Assembly (NCBI RefSeq): GCF_023515995.1
Contig: NZ_CP097320.1
Location: 2,294,001-2,358,000 of the forward strand
From: Candidatus Mycobacterium methanotrophicum
Lineage (GTDB): Bacteria > Actinomycetota > Actinomycetes > Mycobacteriales > Mycobacteriaceae
Length of the DNA: 64,000 nt
Reading direction: 5' to 3'
Shown: one piece after another, positions 34,031-42,367 of the stretch
Numbering within the stretch: the first letter of the stretch is position 1
How the letters are laid out: each line of letters starts with the position of its first letter
Position numbers and translations under genes: made by a program
The notes under the pieces: generated by a model
Seen by the model: only the letters and a program-made list of their open reading frames with translations
Databases searched by the model: none
What the model was told of the DNA's origin: nothing

Positions 34031-34282
34031 GCGTGGCTCTCATCGTCGACTGCGTGGGACGGGAGGCGCCAACAATATGCGTAAGTCCTTCGGTAGTGGG
34101 GCCAAAGGTCCTGAGTTTGCTTCCGTCGGCTTCTGTCAGATTGCTACGAGCGTCGTCAGGGTCGCGCCGCTTGCGCTTAACCTGGAAGAGGCCGCTGATC
34201 GCCTGTTGCGTGATTTGCGCAGCCCTCTCTGCCAACCTGGGTTGAGGCACCCGCCCCTGACAATTAGTGACCCGAGGGCGGG
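34031..34282. other. intergenic region upstream of the DUF4118 gene
   Basis: These ~250 bases lie between the DUF4118 gene start and an IS3-type fragment. I see no recognisable gene, hairpin or repeat. Confidence 0.35.
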
Positions 34283-34726
34283 ATGGAGAGACTCACCGGT
34301 ATGACGAACAAAGTGACGACATTGGTACAAGCGACCGGGATCGAAGATCCTGGTCGGCTGGCTGACGATGCAACGCAACGCCCCGATCCTGAGCTGCCTG
34401 AACGGGCCCAGCGGCGACCGTTCACTGCGAAGTACAAGCTGGAGGTGCTGGCCGAATACGACGCGGCGCCCGATGGTGAGAAGGGTGCGGTGCTGCGCCG
34501 TGAGGGGCTGTATTCCAGCCACATCGCCTAGTGGCGCAAATCCCGCGACGTCGGCGCGCTGGCGGGGCTGGCTGCCCCGCGCGGGCGCAAGCGGCGCAAC
34601 CCACAAGCCGAGCGCATCGCCCGCTTAGAGGCCGAAAAGCCTCGACTGGAGCAGCAGTTGGCTAAGACCCGCGCCGTGGTGGCTGTCCAGGCAAAACTGC
34701 ACGCTCATGCGGGTGATCGGTGTCAA
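34283..34726 (+). pseudogene. IS3-family transposase OrfA remnant
   Basis: The frame encodes RRPFTAKYKLEVLAEYDAA, EKGAVLRREGLYSSHIA, an in-frame TAG at 34529, then WRKSRDVGALAGLA, RGRKRRNPQ and a leucine-zipper-like ARLEAEKPRLEQQLAKTRA. This is the helix-turn-helix plus coiled-coil layout of IS3 OrfA proteins. The stop and the loss of OrfB make it non-functional. It abuts the left arm of the 189-bp inverted repeat. Confidence 0.75.
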
Positions 34727-34778
34727 GTGCGGGGTCCGTCGAGCCTGGTGAGCAGCTCTAGGTAGACCTTCTGTCTGC

Positions 34779-34967
34779 CCGGTGTTGAGCGTCTCTTTCT
34801 ATGACGACCACGGTGGGGCGGCGCGTCAGTGTTGTTGAGCTGCGGCGGTGTGCAAGGTGTCGCGGTCGTGGGTCGGGGCAGTGATGATGCCTTGTGGGGC
34901 AAGCGGAGTGCCGATAGTTGCGGGGGCCGGGGCTGGTGCGGAAGGGTGCAACACCGATCGCCCCTTG
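34779..34967 (+). repeat. left arm of a 189-bp inverted repeat
   Basis: This arm matches the reverse complement of 40266-40454 over the same 189-base length with only a few visible mismatches, for example in GGGGCGGCGCG versus GGGGCTGCGCG. It is the upstream region of a DUF6431-type gene. The two arms enclose 5.3 kb carrying the IS5 copy, sat, ISL3 remnant, PPE pseudogene and cysH. Confidence 0.85.
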
Positions 34968-35019
34968 CCGATGACGATGGGCGGCGAGGCGGTGGACCCT
35001 ATGCCAGGAGCCCAACGCG

Positions 35020-35318
35020 GTGATCATCGTTGCCGACCCCCACGAGGCCCAGGCTGGGCTACGCGAGGGCCGGCTGGTGTGCCCGGCCTGTGGTGGGCGG
35101 TTCCTACAAGCATGGATTCTCGCGGCCGCGGCGGGTGCGTACCTGCGGCGGCGGGCGTCGCCACCTACGTCTGGCTCGGGTGCGCTGTACGAACCCGGCG
35201 TGCGGGCGCACGCACGTGCTGCTGCCGGCCTGGTGTGTGCCGGGTCGGGCCGACGATGCCAGCACCATCGGCGCGGCGCTGAGCGCCGCTGCCGCCGGCC
35301 AGGGGCATCGGCCGATTG
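35020..35318 (+). pseudogene. N-terminal half of a DUF6431 mobile-element protein
   Basis: From GTG 35020 the frame reads VIIVADPHEAQAGLREGRLV then CPACGGR. After a +1 shift near 35105 it reads RPRRVRTCGGGRRHLRLARV, CTNPACGRTHVLLPAWCVPG and GQGHRPI. This is a zinc-ribbon plus HTH protein commonly found beside actinobacterial transposases. It breaks off at CCGATTG (35318), where the IS5-family copy begins. The matching C-terminal half lies inverted at 39937-40265. Confidence 0.65.
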
Positions 35319-35352
35319 CATCTGCGACGTCCCTGAGGAAACCCTGCGGTAT

Positions 35353-36210
35353 GTGACCGCGTCGCTGCACGCGCACCGGCGCGAGATCGGCACCCGCGTC
35401 GGGCGACGCTCGGGCACGGCACGCACGCAAGCCAAGCTGGTGTTGCGCTGGTTCCGCGACGATGCCCCGATCCGACTGCTCGCGTTGGAGGCCGGGCTGC
35501 CGATCTCCACCTCCTACCGGTATCTGCACGAGGCGATCGACGTGATCGCCGACCAGGCTCCTGACCTGCACGACGTGCTCGACCAGGCGAAACGGGAAGG
35601 CTGGTCGCACGTGATGCTGGACGGGACGCTGGTCGAGATCGACCGGGTGAACGAGCGCACCGAGGTCGGCCATCACCGGTGGTATTCGGGCAAGCACAAG
35701 ACTCAGGGTGGCAATGTGCAGATACTGGCCGACCCCGCTGGGTTCCCGGTGTGGTCCAGTGAGGTCGAGCCGGGCAGCACGCACGACATCACTGCCGCTC
35801 GCATGCATTGTCTGGGCGCGCTGTACAAGGCGGCCGCCGACGGTGTGCCAACCTTGGCCGATAAGGGCTACGAAGGCACCGGCATCGGAGTACACACCCC
35901 CATCAAGGGCCGCAACCTCGACATCGCCAACCAGAGCTACAACACGCTGCTCACCGCGGCACGAGCCATCGGGGAACGCGCCAACGCCGAACTCAAAGGA
36001 CGCTGGCGATGCCTTCGCCGAATCCGTCTGTGCCCGAACAGAATCGGCCAGATCGTCGCAGCCGCGGTCGTACTATCAACCCTGCAAAGGGGACACTTGT
36101 CCTGCTTTTCGTTCATGGTTCGAGTGCCTCTAATTGTTTTAGGGAAAAGACCGGCGTTCTGTTTTTCAGGTAATTTTCGTTCACAAAGGGTGAACCCTGC
36201 GCGTATTTAG
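35353..36210 (+). mobile_element. IS5-family transposase, ends damaged
   Basis: This DDE transposase of the IS5-type DDE_Tnp_4 class has an N-terminal HTH (RTQAKLVLRWFRDDAPIRLL, AGLPISTSYRYLHEAIDVI). The catalytic core follows with the first Asp in VMLDGTLVEIDRV, YSGKHKTQGGNVQILAD, the second Asp in TLADKGYEGTGI, and the Glu region ERANAELKGRWRCLRR. The normal start (ETLRYVTASLH context, before 35353) is fused to the DUF6431 remnant, and the C-terminus runs past LSTLQRGHL into foreign sequence next to sat. Activity is doubtful. Confidence 0.8.
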
Positions 36211-37378
36211 CGGCACTGTCCGTTACCAGGTCAAGCACCTCTGGCCTCATCATTTTCTCCGGTGGCTTTACTCCATCTACCAACATGCTTCTAATTAGGC
36301 TGCCGCTAAAGCGCTGAGCTTTCGAGTCGTGGCCGCAAAGAGCCGAGTTGGTGATTTCCGAACATTCCGGGCAGTACCAGTTCTCCCTGAGAAATACTGG
36401 CTTTATGGACAGTTTGTGTCGGTATTGCTTGAGGAGATTCTGCGCGTCATATGGGCCGTAGAAGTCGCCCACTCCTGCGTGATCTCGGCCAAACATGTGA
36501 TGCGTGCATCCGAGATTCGTCCTCAGGATTGCATGGAAAATTGCTTCCCTGGGGCCCGCATACCGCATGTCCCACAGCGTGAAGGTCACCATGTGCACTT
36601 CATCGCGAAAGTACCTGTTGGTTCGCAGAGCGTCCTGTGCCAAAAGTATTGCTTCGTCTATGTAATCCCCAATCCTCTTCTCGCCTATGATTGCATTGAC
36701 CAGCACTCCCGTGTTCAGGATATCAACGGGAATGTCTTCATTGGCGGCAAACCAGGCCTGTTTCATTAACGCTTCGTGACCGGTATGCGGAACATTTCTC
36801 GTTTGGTGGGCGACGACGTGCTTCCACCCCTTCCTGCTTAACGCATCCGCGTGCTGCCTTGGTGTGAACCAGTAGCGCTTAAATGGCTCGTTGAAGACGG
36901 GCTTGTTTATGAGTGTAATCCCGCCACCGATGAACCTATCCGCGTAGGCCATCGTCCTCTTCACGCCAGGGTGCCCGGTGTCCGTCGTGCCGTATGTTTT
37001 CTCGGACATGCGTTCCAGGTCATATCCGTATATCTCTTCAATTTCGAAAACTGCCATTGGCGCGCCAATATAGTCAAGAACTACGCTGTCTCCTTCCTTT
37101 AGATTGAGTTTCTTGATATTCGCCGTCGACATGTCGAACACTATGGGCATGCTCCAAAGTGTTCCGTCCGGGAGTTCCATGTCCGTCAAGACCCCGTCAA
37201 CCTCATCCTTACGCATAAATCCTGTTAGAGGGGTGAAGAAACCGTAGGCAAGGCTGATTACTTCGTGTGCGATCGCCCTTTTTACCGGAACCCGCCGCAT
37301 GCCTTTTATCTTCCTTGCGGCGTCCACGGTTGACACTCTATCCACTATCGGTTTTCCGTTGTGTCCTGCGTAATTCAT
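36113..37378 (-). CDS. sat: ATP sulfurylase (homo-oligomeric Sat type), horizontally acquired
   Basis: This enzyme converts sulfate and ATP to adenylyl sulfate (APS) and PPi. The 421-residue Sat-type protein is unrelated to the CysDN sulfurylase normal in mycobacteria. The ATP-binding motif HVVAHQTRNVPHTGHEALM carries QxRNxxHxxH, and GRDHAGVGDFYGPY and EVISLAYGFFTPLTGFM are family blocks. A C-terminal zinc site WYCPECSEITNSALCGH is present. ATG at 37378 is chosen because GAGGGG lies 7-12 bases upstream; in-frame starts 15 and 21 bases further up are possible. The gene is visibly A+T-richer than its surroundings (many AAA, ATT, TTT codons). IS5 and ISL3 debris lie on either side, indicating transfer. 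The donor is unknown. Confidence 0.93.
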   Translation of the reverse strand: MNYAGHNGKPIVDRVSTVDAARKIKGMRRVPVKRAIAHEVISLAYGFFTPLTGFMRKDEVDGVLTDMELPDGTLWSMPIVFDMSTANIKKLNLKEGDSVVLDYIGAPMAVFEIEEIYGYDLERMSEKTYGTTDTGHPGVKRTMAYADRFIGGGITLINKPVFNEPFKRYWFTPRQHADALSRKGWKHVVAHQTRNVPHTGHEALMKQAWFAANEDIPVDILNTGVLVNAIIGEKRIGDYIDEAILLAQDALRTNRYFRDEVHMVTFTLWDMRYAGPREAIFHAILRTNLGCTHHMFGRDHAGVGDFYGPYDAQNLLKQYRHKLSIKPVFLRENWYCPECSEITNSALCGHDSKAQRFSGSLIRSMLVDGVKPPEKMMRPEVLDLVTDSAAKYAQGSPFVNENYLKNRTPVFSLKQLEALEP

Positions 37379-37394
37379 GTTACGGCCCCTCATT

Positions 37395-37740
37395 CTCAAA
37401 TATGGATTTGGCAGCTTTGGCTCGGGTGGTCACCCGGGCTCGCGGCGGGACGTCGGGTGTCGCCTCGGTGAAGGTCTTCTTTTCGCACGATGCGTTGGCG
37501 CACGGCCATTTACGTTTCCGCCACACCATCTGTGGCCGGTTCGGTCCGATCTTGATATCGCGTGGGCGGATGGTGACCCAACCGCGTGAACGGCGGGACC
37601 GGGTGTGGCACTTCGTGCACCCGCCGACGTACCCCTGGGGCGGTGTGCACCGTGACTACCCGCACGCCATCGTCATTGCGGTGCACCGCGTCAACGACGA
37701 TGTCTTCGAGACCGAGCAGCAATGGACTACCGTTGGACAA
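37395..37740 (-). pseudogene. N-terminal fragment of an ISL3-family transposase
   Basis: From ATG 37740 the minus strand reads SPLLLGLEDIVVDAVHRND. After a frameshift near 37625 it reads CTKCHTRSRRSRGWVTIRPR, IGPNRPQMVWRKRKWPCAN and CEKKTFTEATPDVPPRARVT. This is the zinc-finger N-terminus of ISL3 transposases with four cysteines. It is cut at the sat upstream junction, so the DDE domain is missing. Confidence 0.7.
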
Positions 37741-37809
37741 TGCTCGCGCCTTTCTTGTGGCTAGATGTGTGAGACCACCCGGTTCACAAGGGCACGAGCC
37801 CTCAATCGA

Positions 37810-38472
37810 TCACCGACACGATCCGAATCGGTCACACCAGACCCCCATCAAGTCGGAAGAGCCGGTTTGCGGTGGGGCGCGGAACGGGGACAACTGCGCA
37901 GCGGGCGCCGCGGAACCCGCATGGGCGCACATCATCGCAGCATCCTGGGCCCACATCTCGTTGCAGGCGGCTTCGCTGGCGGCGGCTCGCCGAAGGGAAT
38001 CAACGTGCTCACGGTCGCCGAGGAACCGGCATACTCGTACGTCGCGACCGCGTCTTGGACCTCGATCTCGGCGTAGTGGGTTTCGGTGGCCGCGAAGGCC
38101 GGCGTGTTCTGTCTGAAAAAATTGATCGCGATCAGCGCCGTCAATAGCGCCCGGTTGGCCGCGATCACCGGCGGGGGCACCGTCATCACGCATGCCGCCT
38201 CGTAGGCCGCCGCCGCCGCGGCTTGGGCGGCGGTGGCCGACAGCCATGCCACATACCGGATTGCCGCGCTGGCCATTGCCACCGAGGCGGGCCCCAGCCA
38301 CTCCTGTCCGGTCAGCCCTGAGATCACCGACGAGTAGCTGCTTGCCATGGACTCCAGTTCGACGGCTAACGCGTCCCAGGCCGCCGCAGCAGCCAGCATC
38401 GGCCCCGACCCGGTACCGGCATACATGCGCCCGGAGTTGACCTCCGGCAGCGAACGCCGCGAAATCCAGCAC
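37810..38472 (-). pseudogene. PPE-family pseudogene
   Basis: The N-terminus LDFAAF is followed, one frame off, by [56 protein letters not shown] and [16 protein letters not shown] further frame change gives a second, duplicated-looking [18 protein letters not shown] one-base insertion just after the start and the later frame change disable it. The PPE domain ends without a C-terminal region. It separates sat from cysH. Confidence 0.8.
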
Positions 38473-38782
38473 CAACACTCTCCCGAGTCCAAGGCTCCTG
38501 ATGACATGAAGTCCAAGCCAGCGAGTCGGTTCGGACGCTGACCTCGGGGTTTCGGCGCGGATACTTTCTGGGGGTTCACTGCGGATATCGACGAAACCGC
38601 AGGTCGGCTCGATCCACCGAGGCTGAAACGCCGTAAATGCGTTGCGGCGCGCGCGGTTCACTTTTGCGCCATGTCATCAGGAGTCCTGGGGTCAGACCAC
38701 CGCCAGCTGATCCTTCTCACCGTTGACCCCGCCACGGCCCCGTGTTGGCGGCTACGCGGGTGCGCGATGATGGGCAGCGTGC

Positions 38783-39535
38783 TCACGAGATGTGTAGCCC
38801 GCATTCGGTTTTGGGGTGTCCTGGCCAGCGGCCACTGCGCCGGTCGGCGCCCGGAGCCGGTTTTGCCGTGCACGGGGCGCAGCCGATCGACGTGTAGCCC
38901 TCGTCGATCAGCGGGTTGACCAGCACATTGTTTTCGGCGATGTAGTCGGTCATGTCCTGATCCGACCAGGCGGCCAACGGGTTGACCTTCACCAGGTTGA
39001 ACTTCTCATCGAAGCTGATCAACGGGGCGTTGGTGCGAGTCGGCGCGTCAACCCGGCGAATACCGGTGACCCACGCCGAATACCCGCGTAGCGCGGTGCT
39101 CAGCGGGACGACCTTGCGCAGCCGGCAACACTCGTTGGGGTCGCGGGCGAACAGGTCTTTGCCCAGCATTGCGTCCTGCTCGGCCACCGTGTGCGCTGGG
39201 GTGAGGTTGAGCAACCGGATGTCATAGGTTAGCTTGACCGCATCACGGGTGCCGATGGTCTCCGGGAAGTGATAGCCGGTGTCCAAAAACAGCACCTGCA
39301 CACCTGGGCGCACCTTGGCCGCCAGATCCACCAGCACCGCGTCCTCCATGTTGGAGGCCACCACATAGCCGTCGGCGCCGAAGGTCTCGTCGGTCCAGCC
39401 CAACAGCTCGATCGCACCAGCTCCATCCATCTCGGCGGCACCACGCGCCGCCAACTCATACAGCTCCGCCTCGGTAAAACCGCGCGGCGGATCGCTCACC
39501 CGCGCCTCGGTCTGCGGCTGTGGTGAATCGTTCAT
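38783..39535 (-). CDS. cysH: adenylylsulfate (APS) reductase, thioredoxin-dependent
   Basis: This enzyme reduces APS to sulfite. The 250-residue protein is complete. The PP-motif region and ASNMEDAVLVDLAAKVRPGV precede LDTGYHFPETIGTRDA. The [4Fe-4S] ligands are CC in NECCRLRKVVPL and CxxC in IGCAPCTAKPA, and the catalytic cysteine is in the C-terminal ECGLH. The cluster cysteines mark it as APS rather than PAPS reductase. It is on the same strand as sat, which makes its substrate, but a PPE pseudogene lies between. Two DosR-like palindromes sit ~82-117 bp upstream. A second copy elsewhere in the genome is possible. Confidence 0.95.
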   Translation of the reverse strand: MNDSPQPQTEARVSDPPRGFTEAELYELAARGAAEMDGAGAIELLGWTDETFGADGYVVASNMEDAVLVDLAAKVRPGVQVLFLDTGYHFPETIGTRDAVKLTYDIRLLNLTPAHTVAEQDAMLGKDLFARDPNECCRLRKVVPLSTALRGYSAWVTGIRRVDAPTRTNAPLISFDEKFNLVKVNPLAAWSDQDMTDYIAENNVLVNPLIDEGYTSIGCAPCTAKPAPGADRRSGRWPGHPKTECGLHIS

Positions 39536-39936
39536 GCCATGCCTCCATCTGATGCCTGCTGCGTGAAATCCCCAGACGTATCAGACCATTCGAGCGGAGT
39601 GCCGGATAGGCGGGTAGGGACCGACGTCCCGCTCGTTCGGGACGTTAGTCACTTCTGTTTTGCGTCTGAGTTAATGCGGCAGGAGCGGCAAAAAAATACC
39701 CAGCCAGATGTGGGCGTGTCGGATACGTCTGGAGGATTGTCATGTCATCTGCTGAACCCCGTGTTGCGCGACATTCGTTTTGAGGATGGCGGCGACATGC
39801 GCGGTGCACACGGTTTCCTGCGGTTTGGGGCGTCAGCTTGACGATGAGACGCGCCTGCCGGTCGGCGAATATGCGGTTGAGAGGCCCAGTGGTGTGGTGA
39901 AGAACACAGACTTCACCAATTTTCGGTGGCGCGAGT
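39536..39936. other. cysH upstream region, no confident gene
   Basis: This region contains the two DosR-like boxes. A short plus-strand frame from ATG 39786 to TGA 39950 (54 codons; LDDETRLPVGEYAVERPSG, NTDFTNFRWREFS) looks coding in its second half but matches nothing I know. It may be the end of a disrupted gene. No other feature is evident. Confidence 0.35.
39617..39652. promoter_or_regulatory. two DosR-box-like palindromes upstream of cysH
   Basis: Box A (39617-39630) is GGGAC-CGAC-GTCCC, a palindrome with perfect arms. Box B (39639-39652) is GGGAC-GTTA-GTCAC, preceded by TTC as in the DosR consensus (TTSGGGACTWWAGTCCCSAA). Their centres are 22 bp apart, two helical turns. Tandem boxes are common in DosR-controlled promoters. 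The consensus is established; function here is inferred. Confidence 0.45.
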
Positions 39937-40265
39937 TCAGCCAGGCCTGACCCGCGGGGGCCGCAGCAGACGGCCACCGGTGATGACCACAATCAGCTGC
40001 CACCCCGAGAGGGGCAGCGCGGAGCCGAAAAAGCGCCGGACCGCCGCGGCGGCGGCGCCCAACGCGTCGACCGCATAGGCCAGGGGCGTAAGACCCGCCA
40101 CGGGCAAGGCGGGATCCTCACAGGCCAGGTTGACCCGGGCGTGGGCCATGACGGCGCGCTGATGAAGCCATTCGCTACCGGCGCGTGCGGCGCGCAGCCA
40201 GCCGCGCACGGTGCCGGCCGACACGCCCAACCGCTCGCCAATCGGCCGATGCCCCTGGCCGCCGA
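39937..40265 (-). pseudogene. C-terminal half of a DUF6431 mobile-element protein
   Basis: The minus strand reads GQGHRPIGERLGVSAGTVRG then WLRAARAGSEWLHQRAVMAH, LTPLAYAVDALGAAAAAV and GWQLIVVITGGRLLRPPRVR before the stop. This is the HTH and C-terminal end whose N-terminal half is at 35020-35318. Both halves share CGGCCAGGGGCATCGGCC. Here the N-terminal part is deleted and the C-half is fused directly to the 189-bp upstream arm. Confidence 0.65.
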
Positions 40266-40454
40266 CAAGGGGCGATCGGTGTTGCACCCTTCCGCACCAG
40301 CCCCGGCCCCCGCAACTATCGGCGCTCCGCTTGCCCCACAAGGCATCATCACTGCCCCGACCCACGACCGCGACACCTTGCACACCGCCGCAGCTCAACA
40401 ACACTGACGCGCAGCCCCACCGTGGTCGTCATAGAAAGAGACGCTCAACACCGG
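40266..40454 (-). repeat. right arm of the 189-bp inverted repeat
   Basis: This is the reverse-complement copy of 34779-34967. In the element it is the spacer between the DUF6431 gene (minus) and the HTH gene (plus), so the right copy keeps the original divergent arrangement while the left copy does not. Confidence 0.85.
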
Positions 40455-40769
40455 TGGGAAAGGGGCGCAAACCGCGGCGGGCGCTGCCGCCGAGCGAGAA
40501 GCGGGAGCTGTTCACCTCGGTGCTGACGGGGCAGTTCACCCGGCGGCAGGCCGCTGCGAAGTGGCGGATCGACCGCACCACGGTGACGATGATCTGCCGG
40601 TCGGGGAAGGAGGCCGCCCTGGCGGCGCTGCCGGCGAGGCCAGGGCGTCCGGGCAAGAGCCGCCGAGCAGGTCGAGTTGGAGGAAGTCAGGGCGGAGCTG
40701 GAGCAGCTGCGGGCCACAATCACCGGGCAGGCGGTGGAGCTTCATCTGTACCGGGGAAAATCGCGTTGA
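40454..40769 (+). pseudogene. HTH helper protein of a transposable element (frameshifted)
   Basis: From GTG 40454 it reads RKPRRALPPSEKRELFTSVL then TGQFTRRQAAAKWRIDRTTV and GRPGKS. One base too many near 40660 shifts the frame to AEQVELEEVRAELEQLRATI and VELHLYRGK before the stop at 40767. HTH plus coiled coil is the OrfA-like helper layout for IS3/IS481-type elements. The frameshift inactivates it. Confidence 0.65.
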
Positions 40770-40799
40770 GACTGAACCGCCGGCCCAGTCCCGGCCCGT

Positions 40800-41083
40800 G
40801 TGGGCGCATCCGTCAAGGCCGGCATCTGCGGGCTGGTCGGTCACGCGGTGGTGCGCGGCTGGCCGGCCCGGGCGGCGTGTCGGGTGCTGGACGCGGACGA
40901 CACGCGGGTGGCCCGCTGGGCCGCGCGCCGCGCCGCCGGCACCGCCGACCGCCTAGCCAACTACCTGCACTCCACCGGCCGCGACCAGCCCCAACCCCCT
41001 ACTGGGCCGGCTACAACGCCAACCTGCTCATCGATCAGGTCAGCTTCACCGCCCACAGCCTGCGCGCCCACCGCCGAAAGCCG
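40800..41083 (+). pseudogene. IS3/IS481-type transposase N-terminal fragment
   Basis: The frame reads SVKAGICGLVGHAVVRGWPA then RAACRVLDADDTRVARWAA and RRAAGTADRL, the N-terminal HTH region that precedes the rve/DDE domain. It then degenerates and no DDE residues follow. It directly follows the HTH helper, so they belong to one broken element. Confidence 0.6.
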
Positions 41084-41479
41084 CTACAGTAAGCCCCCGT
41101 CACCGGTGAGCAGTTTCACCGAGCAAGACTGAGCACTTTCGATGAGCGTCATCAAAGCAGTGGGTTGGAGGCCGGCGTGATTACTTTGTGCGGATCCGGA
41201 CCGAGAAGGTGACGGGGTGTCGACTGCGCGCAGAAGTCGACGACCACAGCTGAACCTCAGGTATGAGCCTTGTCCGATTGGAGCGGAACAGAATTCAGCG
41301 ATTGAACTCGGAGATTATCTCGTCGACCGGATCGGGCATCGCGGGCCGCAACCGCTCGGGTCAGCCTCATTCCGTGATTCGCGTCGACAATGCCAACGAC
41401 AATGCCAACTGTGAACACCAGCAACTCGCTTGGCATCTGGCCCAGGGATTGGCTGAGCGCACAGATCTGTACTAGCCCG
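41084..41479. other. unassigned DNA after the transposase fragment
   Basis: About 400 bases are present without a supported gene. Short frames are open on both strands, but none shows a motif or convincing start. Confidence 0.35.
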
Positions 41480-41710
41480 CTGAGCTGGCCGGATTGAAAC
41501 TGCCCGGAAGGCGACTCCCGAGCAATCACCCTGTGACCACGGCATCGCTATCAAACGATCGACCGTGACCGGCTCGCCCACGTTTGACCTTGGGTTGCCC
41601 GGCCACCGTGACGGCGAGTATTTCCCCGCCGTCCTGGTCGAGGGCCATGAGTTGGACTTGCCAGAGCACCGTGCGCAGGCCGCCGATCCGGGTCGTGCCG
41701 ATCGGCGGTG
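41480..41710 (-). pseudogene. possible remnant of an integrative-element gene
   Basis: The minus strand reads LRTVLWQVQLMALDQDGGEI and LAVTVAGQPKV, then after a shift VGEPVTVDRLIAMPWSQGD and SGVAFRAVSIRP. This OB-fold-like pattern resembles small proteins found in actinobacterial integrative conjugative elements. Two frames and no start mean it is broken. The family assignment is from memory of pattern and tentative. Confidence 0.3.
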
Positions 41711-41892
41711 AAGCACTGGACTCTTGGCTCGAAGTGCTCGTGCACTACACCCGCGCTGCCTTCGGCGAACTGTAGCCCGGCACCCCAGGCATATGGCCCG
41801 CTCTGCTGTTGACTTTACTGCCATGTGTGGGCATTCTTCGGCGGTTGGTACGGCTCCGGTAAGGGCCGAAGGTCACCACACCCGCAGGGAGG

Positions 41893-41910
41893 TTGGGACT
41901 TTCGGCGCTA
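41893..41910 (+). promoter_or_regulatory. weak DosR-box-like site upstream of the pntB remnant
   Basis: TTGGGACTTTCGGCGCTA keeps the left half-site GGGACT of the DosR consensus, while the right half is degenerate. It lies ~80 bp before the ATG of the pntB remnant that leads into adh and hox. This is suggestive only. Confidence 0.25.
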
Positions 41911-41989
41911 TTCTGCTGCGCCTGCCGAGCGGCATCGTGATCGCGGTAGGACGAACGCTGCCAGACCATGCTGAGGATTGGAGAGTGGA

Positions 41990-42367
41990 ATGACTGCGAC
42001 CACGGAGACCCGCCGGCCCGTCGCGGGCCGGATGCCCGGCCACATGAACGTCCTGCTGGCCGAAGTCCCCTACACCGACCTGGAGGAGATGGACGCGGCC
42101 CACCAGGAATTCCCGACCGCGGATGTGGCGCTCGTCGTCGGCGCCAACGACGTCACCCGCCGCCCGGGCAACCCCGTGTCGGGGATGCCGATCCTCAACG
42201 TCGACCAGACCAAGAGCGTCATCATGATCAAGCGATCCATGCGGCCCGGCTACGCCGGTATCGACAACGAGCTGTTCACCAACCCCAAGACCGGCATGCT
42301 GTTCTGCGACGCCAAGGCCGGCCTCGCCGAGATCAGCGCCGCCATCAAAGCGTTGGTGAGCAGCTGA
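41990..42367 (+). CDS. truncated NAD(P) transhydrogenase beta subunit (domain III fragment)
   Basis: The frame (125 residues from ATG 41990 after GGAGAG) matches the C-terminal NADP(H)-binding domain III of PntB: PVAGRMPGHMNVLLAEVPY, ADVALVVGANDVTRRPGNP, SGMPILNVDQTKSVIMIKRS, GYAGIDNELFTNP and MLFCDAKAGL. The membrane domain and the first Rossmann element (GYGxA region) of domain III are absent, so it cannot pump protons and probably cannot bind NADP(H) normally. Its stop overlaps the adh start (TGATG), which preserves translational coupling. It may be a remnant or a stand-alone derived protein. Confidence 0.75.
   Translation: MTATTETRRPVAGRMPGHMNVLLAEVPYTDLEEMDAAHQEFPTADVALVVGANDVTRRPGNPVSGMPILNVDQTKSVIMIKRSMRPGYAGIDNELFTNPKTGMLFCDAKAGLAEISAAIKALVSS

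Noticed and set aside
36851..37102. Plus-strand frames across sat
   Set aside because: They are antisense to a clear full-length Sat protein.
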